In this document: positions 35,542-46,640 of the stretch, piece by piece
Position numbering within the stretch: the first letter of the stretch is position 1
How the letters are laid out: every line of letters starts with the position of its first letter
NCBI RefSeq assembly: GCF_035222485.1
Contig: NC_085922.1
Location: forward strand, 263,001 to 327,000
Source of the DNA: Podospora pseudoanserina
Lineage: Eukaryota; Ascomycota; Sordariomycetes; Sordariales; Podosporaceae
DNA length: 64,000 nucleotides
Direction: 5' to 3'
Made by a program: the position numbers and the translations under genes
Notes under the pieces: generated by a model
Told to the model about the DNA's origin: nothing
The model's database searches: none
What the model saw: only the letters and a program-made list of their open reading frames with translations

Positions 35542-37599
35542 ATGGATTCCTCTCGCTCAAAGATGCGGCTCTTGTCGCTGGGTGCTCTCTTTCTCTCGAC
35601 CAGTTCTGCTCTCCCGAACGGGCTCTACTCCCGACAGGTAGATGATGCCCCCAAATACACGGCGCTCGGCTGCTTCCTCGACACTGGGAGCCGTGTGCTG
35701 CCCAGCAAGGTTATCAGCACCCACGACATGACGGCAGAGAAGTGCGCAGCCAACTGCCGTGGTTACGACTATTTCGGCACACAGTGGTCTTCGGAATGCT
35801 ACTGCGGCAGCAACAAGCCCACCGATGCCGCACCGGCCTCCGAATGCAACATGCCCTGCTCCGGAAACCCAGACGAGACATGCGGTGCAGGCATGAGGCT
35901 CAACGTCTACGAATTCGACCGAGCCTGCGACGACTTGGATACGGAGGAGCCCCCTGTGGTCATCTCGGGCTTCGAGTACAAAGGTTGCTACACAGACAAC
36001 GTTCCCCAGCGCGTGCTGGGCGGCATCACGGTCGCTCAGCACGACATGACTCTGGAGAAGTGTGCTGCTACATGCACCGCCGGCGGATACGCGTTCTTCG
36101 GTGTCGAGTACGGGACAGAGTGCTTCTGCGGGACAAATTTGGATGCCGCCAGCACCAAGGTGTCGGAGGGCGAGTGTTCCATGACCTGCATGGGCAACCA
36201 TTCCCAGCAATGTGGAGGCCCCAACCGGCTCAACATCTACGAGAAGCCAAACCCGGTCGGAGCTGGGAGCAACCTTGAGTCCGTTGGTGACTTCCACTAT
36301 GCCTCATGCTGGACCGACAAGGTAGACGACCGCTCCCTCAAGGCTGTTGACTGGCGCACCGATGACATGACGGTTGAGAAGTGTGCCGACAGATGCAGCG
36401 AGTTTTCCTACTTTGGCCTCGAGTATTCACGCGAATGCTACTGTGGAAACGAGTTGATCGGACAGGCCGCACCCGAAAAGGACTGCGCCATGCTTTGTGT
36501 GGGCGCTCCCGGCCAGTGGTGTGGTGGCCCGGACAGAATGAACTTGTACACCAAGGCAACATCGACCTCGGTGACCACCTCTGCAGAAGTTACCACTCCC
36601 GTTGAGACTGAGACGGATACGCCGACCATCACCCCGGAGCCTGAAACAACGACTGCCCCGACCGAGCCAGAGACCACGACTTCAGATATTCCTGTCAGCA
36701 CCACCGAGCTGCCTTCCTCAACCGAGTCTTCCACCACCACCACTCAGGGGCCTGAGTTGACCACCATTACCGACTGCCCCCCTACGCCCACTTATAACGG
36801 AAACCCCGCGTACTGCTATGTGTCTAGTGGTCTGCCGACCGCTTGCCGACAGCTAGCATCTACGACTCTCAACTCGCGCAGCGTTGGACCTTCGATGAGC
36901 GCTTGCAAGAGTGCTCTTACCCGCTACGGCATGCCTACCAACCCTGCGGCTACAGCTTGCTTTCCCACCACTGCGCTCCCCGCAGTCCCATCCTCTGCGC
37001 TTGCTCGCTCCGTCGCCGACAGCGTTTACGCCTGCCTCCACGCGCCCACTGCCTCCGTCATATGCCAGTCTGATTCCGCCTGCGCCACAAACACCTACAC
37101 GGTCGGTCAGGTCCCTTCCCCGACTCCCTCGACCGGTGTGGATCTGCTCAAGGGCGATGGCGGTTTTGAGGATGGCACTCTCGGAGACTGGGTCCTCGGG
37201 CCATCGACCCATCTGGTGTCCACCACCATCAGCAACGCCCGTCCCAAGTCGGGCTCGCGGGGACTCCTCATGCGGTATCTCAACGTCAACGGAGGAGGAA
37301 ACAGCTTGACGTACAACCTGCCCGTCGTCCCCGGCCAGCAGTATCGATTCAGCTTGTCTTTCCAGCACACGAACCCCAGTTCTACTACCAGTTTGTACCT
37401 TTATGTGTACCCCGACATTCTGCAAACACCCTTTACCGAAGCGCAGTTGTACGGAGCGCCAGCGAATGCTTGGGGGACAAGGGAAATCACCTTCACTGCG
37501 AAGGCTTCATGGGTGCAGCTTGTACTCCATGTCGGTGGGAACGTAGTTGCGACGAATGACGTGTATATTGATGATATCACCTTTGTCAGGTTGACCTAA
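35542..37599 (+). CDS. Secreted protein with three WSC domains, Thr-rich linker and C-terminal CBM-like module
   Basis: Intronless, 685 aa. The signal peptide is near residues 8-23 (MRLLSLGALFLSTSSA). Three WSC repeats lie at about 37-128, 143-234 and 251-337, each with the eight-Cys pattern and the hallmarks GCY/F, MTxEKCAxxC, YFGxxxxxECYCG and CGGxxRLNxY. A Thr/Ser/Pro/Glu-rich linker (338-407) and a Cys-containing helical region precede a C-terminal jelly-roll-like module from about 533 (GGFEDGTLGDWVLG ... IDDITFVRLT), which has the signature of CBM_4_9-type carbohydrate modules. There is no TM segment or GPI signal, so this is not a classical stress sensor but a secreted polysaccharide-binding protein. 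WSC domains in fungi bind xylan or cell-wall glucans; the ligand here is unknown. Confidence 0.92.
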   Translation: MDSSRSKMRLLSLGALFLSTSSALPNGLYSRQVDDAPKYTALGCFLDTGSRVLPSKVISTHDMTAEKCAANCRGYDYFGTQWSSECYCGSNKPTDAAPASECNMPCSGNPDETCGAGMRLNVYEFDRACDDLDTEEPPVVISGFEYKGCYTDNVPQRVLGGITVAQHDMTLEKCAATCTAGGYAFFGVEYGTECFCGTNLDAASTKVSEGECSMTCMGNHSQQCGGPNRLNIYEKPNPVGAGSNLESVGDFHYASCWTDKVDDRSLKAVDWRTDDMTVEKCADRCSEFSYFGLEYSRECYCGNELIGQAAPEKDCAMLCVGAPGQWCGGPDRMNLYTKATSTSVTTSAEVTTPVETETDTPTITPEPETTTAPTEPETTTSDIPVSTTELPSSTESSTTTTQGPELTTITDCPPTPTYNGNPAYCYVSSGLPTACRQLASTTLNSRSVGPSMSACKSALTRYGMPTNPAATACFPTTALPAVPSSALARSVADSVYACLHAPTASVICQSDSACATNTYTVGQVPSPTPSTGVDLLKGDGGFEDGTLGDWVLGPSTHLVSTTISNARPKSGSRGLLMRYLNVNGGGNSLTYNLPVVPGQQYRFSLSFQHTNPSSTTSLYLYVYPDILQTPFTEAQLYGAPANAWGTREITFTAKASWVQLVLHVGGNVVATNDVYIDDITFVRLT

Positions 37600-38860
37600 G
37601 CTCGCCATTCTTCGTGAGATTTGGGAAGAGCGCGTGGAGGTTTTGGGTTGGAATTCTGTAGATATTTAGATGCCCTGGCTGTAAATGTGGAAGCAGAGTT
37701 GGAGCATGGAGTATTGTTTTGTCTGGATGGAGCCTTTGTTTTCTGTAAATTAGCAACGTTTAATTGTTTACCGGGAGCAAAAAATCATATTGAGACCCAA
37801 GTGCCTTGATATGACTAGTTTGGTTGCTGGCGCTGGTAGACAGCATGGAAAATTTGGCTGATTCTGGCCAAGTTTGACGTCTGTTTTGGATTCTGATGGT
37901 TGTTGGGGGATTTTGTCGGCTTGAGGCATGGAACATGAGCTGCCATAATTTTAATGTTTTGTACCACCAGCATGATCTTCACGGAATGAGTTTTGGAATG
38001 GACAGTCCCATTTTTCTGTACAGAAGGTAATGCCACAATGATGAAAGCTAGCACTAAGAAGTACACCTAATTCTCAGTCAGCTGAACCACCCTCTTAAGT
38101 CTTAAAGGCAGCCATACTATGGCTGCCATACCACTAAAGATAGTCATACTCATACCTTCTACACTTACATGCAGTCAATGGGCCATCAAAGATGCCAACA
38201 CGTCTTCCGACCTTTAAGAATACAACCAGGCCTTTTTCCTCCGTATCTTTGCACCCCTGCTAAACAAGTTCTTCCTTCCCTGTGTGACCGATGCAGTCGA
38301 CAATCAGAGACAACCCAATCGCAACCCTTGTCTGCCCTCAGTCCAAGCTATGCTCAAAATGGAAATTGCTCAACACCAATTGCAACACTCGATTCTCAAG
38401 CACTCAAGCTTGGCTTCCCTTGGCATTGATCTTGGTATTTTCAGCTCCACGATCGTTTTGCCCAGTCTCCCCACTTCCAATGCAACGGAACGCGGCTTCT
38501 ACCCGCAATGCTGGGTGCGGTATGCACCTTTCGAACCGTCTTGAGGTGCCCGACGACCACGATCCTCAGTTATCGGCCGAGAGAAATGGATCCTGAAGTG
38601 GAATATCGAGCAGTCATAGACTCGTTTAGACCTGCTCCGCCACCTCCGCTTAGCACGCCGCTCTCGAGAGACCACGGGGGTACAGGAACCTCTTGCGCTA
38701 ATGCCAGCAACAGTGTTCTTCGATCCCATATATTCCTGACTAAGGTCCCTCTCGACCTCTCCTTTAACCATCCTCGCTACAAGTTCTTCTTTCCTGTTTG
38801 TGTGATCCAGCCGACGAGTATTGTCGACCATCGATTCCTCACTCCGAATCAAACATCATC
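37600..38860. other. Intergenic, with a perfect small hairpin
   Basis: 1.26 kb. It contains the inverted repeat at 38107-38127; otherwise nothing coding is supported. The last 300 bp is probably the 5' leader of the transcription-factor-like gene. Confidence 0.5.
38107..38127. repeat. Perfect inverted repeat, 10-bp arms, 1-bp loop
   Basis: GGCAGCCATA, one C, then TATGGCTGCC. It lies about 735 bp upstream of the transcription-factor-like gene. It could be a protein-binding palindrome or a remnant of a small element. Confidence 0.7.
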
Positions 38861-40794
38861 ATGTCGGTCTTTGTAAACTATGGCGGTCCCAAACTGGACA
38901 AGAAACAGAAGCAGCTCGTCCGTTCCCAGGCCATGGTCTCGGTCCGCGGCCAACAGAAAATTGCCAGGGCCGCCAACGCGCATCAGCGTGGTAAGTCGGA
39001 CCTTGTGTCGCGCCTTGATGTACAAGTGCTGCATGTGAGCCTGCCGTTGGGTTGCTAATCATCAGCCCTATATGGCTTCACTAGACACAGGTGTAACCAA
39101 TCCTTCGGGTCCCTCGGCAGCATCCGCTACTGTTTTGAGCTTAAATCCGCGCAGGTACGTCTTACTTGGAACCCACGTGGACCCGTTTCATGAGCATTTT
39201 CCTATTTGGGAACCCCAGATCTGACCTCGTCCTGGTGTTATAACATCCCAACAGGCTTGCTCCTGCCATCCCCACCCCAAGCACGACCGATGTCTCTGAA
39301 GATTCTGAGGACTCCGCCGCCATGGTGTTAGCCAAGGCACCGAGAGCCAACACTAGCCGCAAGCGCGCCGCCGCCGCTGCTGCTGCCGCTGCCGCTGCCG
39401 CTGTCGCCGCTCCTGCACTCGTCTCTAGCCGGGCCCGTCATGCTGCTCCTCCCTCCAACATTAGAGACATGTGCGGCGCACCCCCGCTGTCCACCCACTC
39501 CACGGGAGTGTCGGCCCGCACGTTCCAAGATTACCTCTCCCGATGTAACAACTACTCCTCGTACCTCGACCAGGCGTTTGATCTGGTGGGGTTCAAGCAG
39601 CCGTCGTATTTTAGGCCTGACATGTCAAAGTCGGCCTGTATCTACATTGGCTGGCTGCTTACGGCAGGTGTCTTGGACGCATACAAGGGTAGGGACGAGA
39701 TGAACTATCCCTACTACGAGTACAGGGCTGTGTCTGAGCTCCAGAAGTTCATCGATGGGGCGGAGCAGAGAGAGCTCCACGAGGTTGTCTACCCGGTGGT
39801 GGTGCTCTCCATGTTTGAGGTAAAATCCCCTCGCTGATACGAAGGCCCGGATTAGGAAGTGAAGATTACTAACGGCAACGAATACAAGATGGTGCGTCTG
39901 AGCCCCAGGGCCATCACACATTCTGCTGCGGTGGAGATGTTTATCAAGTCCAGAGGGGGCTTAGCCAAAATGCCGGTGGTAATGCAGCACTTGGTGGTAA
40001 TGGGCGACATGCTGCAAGGCGTTTCCCTGGATGCCCCCTTGGCCTTTAACATTCTGAACCCAGTCACCAGCCTCCGAGCCGCTACAGTGGGGCCGTTCGA
40101 GGGCCAGCAGTTCAGATCATCCCCCTTCCTAATGTGTGACGCCGACGAATTCGATCTGGCCAATAAGTATGTCCAGCCACACATTCACGGGGATCTGCCT
40201 GAGGTGTTGCAGTCGGCTTTGGATTCCTTGAGGCGTTTTTTCAAAATACCATCCGAGCGGGGGTGGGAAGACGAGGCCGGTTGGCAGCACCTCGGAACAG
40301 TCAACTTGGACCGTATCATCGATCAACCATGGGAGGCCTCCGATATCTCTGGCTTGTTTCTCGAGACATGTGCCTTGACGGCCAGGATCATGAGACGGAC
40401 TCTGTTGGAGGGACTGGATGCCTTCGATGACGGCGCGAACAAGGAAGACCTGCAGGTTATCTACGAAAATGTCCGATTCATTGGCCTAAAGGCTTGGGTT
40501 GGGTTGCCGTACATCTATGTCTGGGTGTAGGTCTTCTTTGTCCATCCTCTTGGTATGCGGCTTACTAACGAGGCATGACTCAGGAACTTGATCGGCTTTG
40601 AAGCATCAACCGACATCAAGATGAAGGCATATTTTGTAGCCGAAGTGGTGCGATGCGCCTTTAGCTATGGCTGTTATCAGATGGAAATCTTTCATGCCAT
40701 TCTTTCCAACTTCTTGTCCATGAGGAATGCGCTGAAGGAGAGGAAATTTGCCCGCATAGCCTTGACACTGGGAGATTGTGGGTTCTTCGCTTGA
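38861..40794 (+). CDS. Fungal-specific transcription-factor-like protein without a zinc cluster
   Basis: Five exons (38861-38990, 39085-39154, 39255-39819, 39889-40526, 40584-40794) join in phase to 537 aa. The introns at 39820-39888 and 40527-40583 have clear CTAAC branch sites. The N-terminus MSVFVNYGGPKLDKKQKQ followed by LVRSQAM resembles the FVN...P...VRSHAM motif found at the start of many fungal transcription regulators that lack Zn2Cys6. A poly-Ala tract of about 14 residues lies near residue 100. The rest matches the layout of the fungal transcription factor regulatory domain: FQDYLSRCNNYSSYLDQAF, then LVVMGDMLQGVS and the helical C-terminal half. Nuclear regulator by inference; target unknown. 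Confidence 0.82.
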
Positions 40795-40989
40795 GAAAAT
40801 GTACCTCAGGGGTTGTTGTTGCCTGGGAGACCAGGGGATGTTGACATTGTTCAGGGGCTAGCAACAAAATGTTCCCGAGGTGATGATGATCAGTTATTGT
40901 CATTTCCACAGAATTATCAGCAAAAGTAGAGGTTTCATCCCATTTTAAATTTGCAAAAGTTGACACCAATCGTGTGGTGTGTGTTTGTT

Positions 40990-41087
40990 TGCCCAATAAC
41001 AGGATTGAACTGTTGACCTTCGCATGACTTGATATACCTCGAAAGGTATATTAGTATGACACTCTAACCAGCTGAGCCAATCGGGGC
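40990..41087 (-). tRNA. tRNA-Ile (AAT) like gene with intron, slightly degenerate
   Basis: On the minus strand, A-box TGGCTCAGCTGG and B-box AGTTCAATCC lie in the right order. The T-arm is perfect (AACAG/CTGTT), the D-arm pairs, and the acceptor stem pairs in six of seven positions (CCCCGAT with ATTGGGC). The anticodon loop reads CTAATA, giving AAT, followed by a 23-nt insert (starting TACCTTTCGAGG) that forms its own hairpin at the place where tRNA introns sit. Weak points: an extra C or a C:C mismatch at the acceptor end and one A:C mismatch in the anticodon stem. It may be a functional variant or a pseudogene. Confidence 0.55.
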
Positions 41088-42083
41088 CTCCATCAATGGT
41101 GCAAGAACATCCAAATTGACCATTTTGCAAGCTCTCAGTGGTGAACACAAAAGGCGGAGTTGTGGCACTGCCACAGTCGTCAGTCACGGCGAAAAGAAAA
41201 CTAGCTCAGGCCGAGCCAGAGCCTTCCCTGAGATTCTTTCAACCTTGTAAACCCTTCTTCGGAGCGTGAGTTCAAGCTTCAACCCGGATATCGGGCCTTT
41301 CACTAGCCATCAGGCGCTTAATTCCCACCACAGCGGCAATAGAAAAAGCTGTCGACTCAAGGGCGCTGTGCATCTAGCGTGCGCTGACGGGCCCAGTACT
41401 CGCTGATAATCAGCCAAGAGGCGGTGAATGGCAAGCCACGCCACCCGACCCCAAGAGCTGACGGAAGCACGTGGATTTTAGACTTCCGAGAGGCGCGATG
41501 CCTGCTGACCGGCGTCATGGGAACCGTTCCGCCATACATACATATATTTCCCGCCATGTCAGCATTCTATCGGCCTGCCCATATTGTCAACGCCTGGTAG
41601 GGCTGATGCAAAGATCCCTGCAGAATGTTGGGGTCGTCTTTCTTCCCTAGTCTATGTTTCACCCAGGCAGGAGGATCATAGGCCCGCCTCTATCCAGCAG
41701 TTTGAGCATAGTTTATAGTCCCGATTGGGAATATGCTGGTGGGGGTGCAAGTTATCAGGAAGGCCGGGAGCCCTCTAATAATCATGGATCCTCCTAGGCA
41801 AGGGGCGCTCACACCAGATGCGATCTTGAGGCTCAACAGCAGCCTAGCATAGTGTGGAACTACGTTCTATGAAGAAGGTGTTGTGAGGGTCGGATTGATC
41901 TAGAGCAGGCAAGAAGTCTCGAGGTAGCCATTAACTTTCACTGTCATGATGTAATGCAATGCTGTCCAACGACTACAAAGGGCGTCAGGATGCCGGCCCT
42001 GTTGATCTTCTATGTCCTGATATCTTCTGGCTCATGATTATACAACCAGCACCCAGAGCGGTGTTCTCCCAAGTCAAGACATC
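41088..42083. other. Intergenic, no supported gene
   Basis: About 1 kb beyond the tRNA-like gene; no exon is supported. Confidence 0.45.
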
Positions 42084-42263
42084 ATGCCCGAGGACGATAC
42101 ACCCTACATCTGCCACATCATCCCCTACTACCCTTCCGGCTCATCAGCTCCGCCTCCGCCTCCACCTCCACCTCCACCTCCAACGGATAACACACAAGAA
42201 GAGAAGGAATCCGGCTCAACTCAGTCATCTTCGGAAAGCGACAAAGGCGGAACAGCGAAATAA
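42084..42263 (+). CDS. Possible 59-aa proline-rich small protein
   Basis: ATG at 42084 opens a 59-codon frame. It starts MPEDDTPYICHIIPYYPS, runs into eleven consecutive Pro, then a Glu/Ser/Lys-rich hydrophilic end. It is not explained by any larger gene on either strand. It could be a real small ORF, an exon of an unseen gene or chance over a CCT/CCA repeat. Confidence 0.25.
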   Translation: MPEDDTPYICHIIPYYPSGSSAPPPPPPPPPPPTDNTQEEKESGSTQSSSESDKGGTAK

Positions 42264-42707
42264 CTTGCCATACGCCGTGTTTACGTCATTAAACGTTGAT
42301 TCCTCCTCATGCAACGCCACTTGTCAGACTCTTCTGAACATCACACCGAGGAACACCCCGCCGTTAGCTTGATGCACTTCAGCAATCCGACGCCGTCCAG
42401 GATGAGGATATCAGCAAGCCGGACAGTCAAACTGCAATAATGGGAGCGTTTGAAGCAGCATAGGCAGGAGTGATGGAACTGATGCCACCGGCAGGTAGTC
42501 GCATTGTGAGGGTGAGGGAGGAAGGAGAGTCAATGCAGTCTGTATACCAGGCCACGGCTTGTTCTCAGCTCTGTAAACATCATGTAATGGTAATCGCCAC
42601 CTACCGGCATACACCCTTTGAAGACATAGAATTAGGCACCTTATCAAAAGACCCGGAATCTATCCATAGAGATTAGGATCTAGAAGAATTTGTTCACCCT
42701 CGAAAGC

Positions 42708-44420
42708 TCAATCTGAAGCGCTACCGGCAGGCCCAAGTGCCCAATACTCGTCCAGATTGGTCATCAGGTCCCTGAAGAACTGGAGCCTGTTTTCAGCCCT
42801 GCCAGCCCTTTCTTCCAGAGAAAGTTTTCTCTCATCATCCTTTCCCCATCGACGACCATGACCCGACCCGATCTTGATCATGTCAAAATCCAGTTGATCG
42901 AATGGAGCCGAGGCATCAAAATTGGGCAAAAACATTTTCGTAATTATTGGCCGCCATCCATGCTCGGGCAGCCAACATGGATGATTCCGAAGGGGATTGT
43001 CGTTTCTGCCGGTGTGCAACACCCTCCAATTGCTCTCCGAGTACGCTGGTTCTAGCTCCAGGCTGGGCTCCAAAGCAACTGTCCTATCCAAATCCCAAAA
43101 CGGCCAGCCGTGTTCCATGAGATTGGTGACATAATACGACGACCTCGCTTGGCCGGAAAAGATATGGTGAAATCCCGGGTAACTCGAAGCATCGTAAGAT
43201 GTTCGAATTGACGAGCCAGGTTGTGGCTGTGGCGGCATCCGCACCGGCGTTTCCGCCTCAAACGTGCCGCCTTGTTCTTGGATCGGTCCAACAACCTCAT
43301 CCCACGTTTTCATCAGTCTAAGAACATGAGAGTACTCGGCCGGTTGAAAGTGGCCGAGAATCAATCGGAACCACGATGGTCGAGCCATGTCTGACAGACG
43401 CTGCACTTTTTCGAGATAGCCGAGTCCCAAGCCCACGGCTGACGACAAGCATAGCAAATTCTCCTTCTCCCACTCCTCATACGTGAACTCACGGTTTGAG
43501 TGCGGTTGGCCATCGGGCTCCATCTCCTCATCTACTTCCTCTCCAGTTGGTGTGTATGCCTTCCGCAACTTGAACAACTCTTCGTAAAAGTCCATGAGCA
43601 TCTCTCGATGGCGGGAAAAGACAAAACAGGCAATCGAAGTCACCTCTGCGGCAACAACGTAAGGGACCGCTTCCAAGAAGTCAGATTCGCTCATGGAAAG
43701 CTGTCTGACCGCCCGTTCTCTGTCGCTGGCCGATTCTTCCTCGGCCCCATCCAAGATTCCCAGCATGACGTTCCACCGGGATCGAGCAGTGAGCTGGCAC
43801 ATCATTTCATATCGGATGAAACCCCTTCTCAACCGGACTCGCTCAGCGGCGGAGGGGTCCGTAGCGCAATTTTTCCGCCGAACAGCTACGAAATGTATCT
43901 CTGCTCTCAGCCAGTTCATGTAATAGAAAACATGCCGGTCAATCGTTTTCATTCGCTTCAGAAAACGATGCAGGGTGCCCAGAGTAGGTCGGTCATACCG
44001 AGGCAGGGTCAGAAGCGGGCGGGCAAGGTCCTGGTTGAAACATATCGAGATGAACTGGCGCTGAATCTGGCGGACCCTGAGCATCCACTCCGGGTAGGTA
44101 ATTTCGCCATTCTCAGTCTTGAACTTGGACCAGGAACTATCGAGTTCTGTTAGCATAGATGCTGACGCACAGAACAGCTTAGCCATGCTGGTCACATACC
44201 CTCTCTTCATGGAAAGACAGATAGGTGCGGATTCATAAAGGACCAGATCCAAGTAAGTGTCGCCCAGCTGGGCTTTTATGCGGTGTTTGATCTGTGCCTC
44301 AGATGCCTGGTAAAGAATCAAGATGGCGCGGCAGGACGACATGATCGAGATCAGGTCTGCGGGTTCTAGTTGGAAAAAGATAATTGCCGCGATTTCAACT
44401 GGCAGTTTGTTCCATCCCAT
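42708..44420 (-). CDS. F-box protein
   Basis: Intronless, 570 aa. The N-terminus MGWNKLPVEIAAIIFFQLEP followed by ADLISIMSSCRAI is a typical F-box (LPxEI...L...DL...S.C). The remainder is a long, mainly helical, charged region with many Trp and Arg and no WD40 or LRR pattern, as in large expanded fungal F-box families. It would recruit an unknown partner to an SCF ubiquitin ligase through Skp1. The length and single frame suggest it is intact. Confidence 0.85.
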   Translation of the reverse strand: MGWNKLPVEIAAIIFFQLEPADLISIMSSCRAILILYQASEAQIKHRIKAQLGDTYLDLVLYESAPICLSMKRGYVTSMAKLFCASASMLTELDSSWSKFKTENGEITYPEWMLRVRQIQRQFISICFNQDLARPLLTLPRYDRPTLGTLHRFLKRMKTIDRHVFYYMNWLRAEIHFVAVRRKNCATDPSAAERVRLRRGFIRYEMMCQLTARSRWNVMLGILDGAEEESASDRERAVRQLSMSESDFLEAVPYVVAAEVTSIACFVFSRHREMLMDFYEELFKLRKAYTPTGEEVDEEMEPDGQPHSNREFTYEEWEKENLLCLSSAVGLGLGYLEKVQRLSDMARPSWFRLILGHFQPAEYSHVLRLMKTWDEVVGPIQEQGGTFEAETPVRMPPQPQPGSSIRTSYDASSYPGFHHIFSGQARSSYYVTNLMEHGWPFWDLDRTVALEPSLELEPAYSESNWRVLHTGRNDNPLRNHPCWLPEHGWRPIITKMFLPNFDASAPFDQLDFDMIKIGSGHGRRWGKDDERKLSLEERAGRAENRLQFFRDLMTNLDEYWALGPAGSASD

Positions 44421-44901
44421 CTTGTTTGCCGTGATTCTTTGCCAACCACACGATACTGTGAAGGGGAGTTTTCAAGGGTGAAAGTAAGAAGTATGTGTTG
44501 TGTTGAGGAAAATGAGGACGCTTTGAACATCAAGAGGGGAATGGGCCGGGTTTATAGATGACACTAGAGAAGCGAAGCTACCTCAGGCAGGCTTCAAGAT
44601 ACCAAAGGCTTGGCACGCAGTGGTTACCACAAATAGCCGGCTGTCGTTTTTGAGTCCCCAAAAACTGTGCACCAGCTGAGCCATTTACACGAATAAGCAA
44701 AGCAGCTGTGCATCTTACACAAGAACTGAACACAGGTAGGTATTACATTAGCTAGATAGAGTAAGCAGTATAAACTTGCGCCTGCCCCTGATCCAAAGCT
44801 TGATCTAAGAATTTGGTCATGGACTTTGAGGTACTTAATCACAGCCCAGCCACCATGTCTCCTGAACAAACAAGAGAACAACGCATCATCTCTAGCCAAA
44901 A

Positions 44902-46640
44902 TCACCATCCTGGCCCCCGGCGCCTTCCATCAAACTCATACCACTCCAAAGATTCCTTTTTAGTCGGTACGTTGGAGATCTTCCGGATGGAAATTGTCTG
45001 CGCTCCTTGCCGTACCAATCTGGGTAGATGGAACACGCCCGTTGCTTTCAGCCAACCCGCGCCCCTGTCAAAGTCGAAGTAATAAATATGGCTGTTCTTG
45101 TAAACCACGTTTGGATACCCGCCCATGTCGCTGCAGACAAATTGGAATTAAACGCGGTTGGGGTGCCGAGGCTTCGAGGGTATGTGTCGCGGAAAGAACG
45201 CGTGCCCCTTGGGAGAGTTTGGCTTCATTTTGACCAAGGGCGTAGTTTCAATGGTGGACGACGTGTTGACCATCATCTGCTGCCTCTTAGCCCTGGCAGC
45301 TTGAACGCCCCAGGGATCAGAGATGTTTCCCACCTCTCTCTTCTGTCCCACCATTGGCGAAAGACTGGCGGGCTTGTTTTCTTTGGCCTCGTCCTCGATT
45401 TTGACCTTGCTGCTGCTGGAAAGATCGGTGCCCCAATTTCTTGAAGTTGACAGACCGATTTCTGAGCCATCATCGTCAAGACGCCTGCCACCACCGTGGA
45501 AGTAGCTGGCGTTGGAAAAATGCTGATCATCATCTCTTCTCCGCTTTCGGCGGCTGCGTCGTAGTCAGCTAACTCCTTGCTTGTAGCTTTCACAACATAT
45601 TTTCCTGGCAGGTTGGACAAACCCAGCATGGCTCGGGAAGCCTCCTGTTCATATTGGCGAAAAGCAGACAGCAGCCGGTGATACCCTGCTGTCCGGCGGT
45701 TCCACGCCGCTTGTTTGGCTGCCTCCTGCTCAGCTTGTTCCTGTCGCCTCTTGGCCGCCTCAAGTTCCTTCTCCCTTTGAGCCGCCTCTTTGAGTAGCTT
45801 AATCTCAAAGTCGATCTGGTCACGATCATTGTCGCGACCAAGGACAACAACCCGCTTATCAAATTCCTTCGTTATCAGCCCTGGATACTTCAACACCATG
45901 CTTTCAGGAAAGCTTTTCTCGAGGTCCCATCAGTCGAGCACGAGTGGACTGACGGGCTTCTTGTTTTCCATCCGGGGAATGATGCTGCCGTCATCGATGG
46001 TGCCCTCACCGCCCAAAAAGGTGACATGTTTGGTCGGATGCAGTATAAGCCCTGGAATTGTCCTGATAGCCTAGGTGAGCTCGCTTTTGATGTCAGTGTA
46101 CCATAGTCGGAATACAAGCGCTTCCTTGGTCTTGGTAGGATCTGGCGCTTTCCATGACTGTCCAAGAAGTATTTCTTTACAAATCGTAGCGGGTGGTGAT
46201 TCGCTTCCATGGCCATGTTACCATTGAGTTTGGCGAACAGTCCATTATACAGAAGTTCAAACGCGGCGTCATAGTCGGCACGCAGTCGGTCTAGCACACA
46301 GGACACGGTCGGGTCCAGATCTTTGCACTGCGAGTTTTTACTAGTTGCCCGGTACCGAACTCGGGTGAGAGAGGCGACTACTCAACTTTACCGGCCTTTA
46401 CTGCGTGTTCTGAGGTCTTTCTGAGATTGGCAAGAAGATCACCTTTCTTGAATTTGATTCCGTAAAACTCCAGTTGAGTCGATAGCAATTTTTGGTGATT
46501 TTTGGTCAAGTGCTCCTGATGGAACTCGGACAGCGAGTGAAAAGCAGCTTCTCCAAGGCAGTTTCGTTGAGAAATTCGACGCCGTCATTTCTAAAGATGT
46601 CGTGGTAGCTATCGCTGTTGTTCGGCCATGTTATGTACTC
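44902..46640 (-). pseudogene. Decayed conserved gene of unknown family
   Basis: Protein-like segments follow each other on the minus strand in shifting frames: YITWPNNSDSYHDIFRNDGV, then AFHSLSEFHQEHLTKNHQ, then VSCVLDRLRADYDAAFELL, then HVTFLGGEGTIDDGSIIPRM, then a Lys/Glu/Ala coiled coil (KELEAAKRRQEQAEQEAAKQ), and a closing part (45126-44902) beginning MGGYPNVVYKNSHIYYFDFD. At least two frameshifts and two in-frame stops interrupt them, more than introns can explain. I cannot name the family. Its partial integrity suggests a recent loss. Confidence 0.6.

Noticed and set aside
35557-36297. 246-codon open frame antisense to the WSC gene
   Set aside because: It mirrors the Cys-rich, GC-rich sense frame and shows no domain of its own.
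44586-44690. tRNA-like A-box (TGGCTCAGCTGG) on the minus strand near 44.68 kb
   Set aside because: No B-box or T-arm at the right distance, and no cloverleaf.
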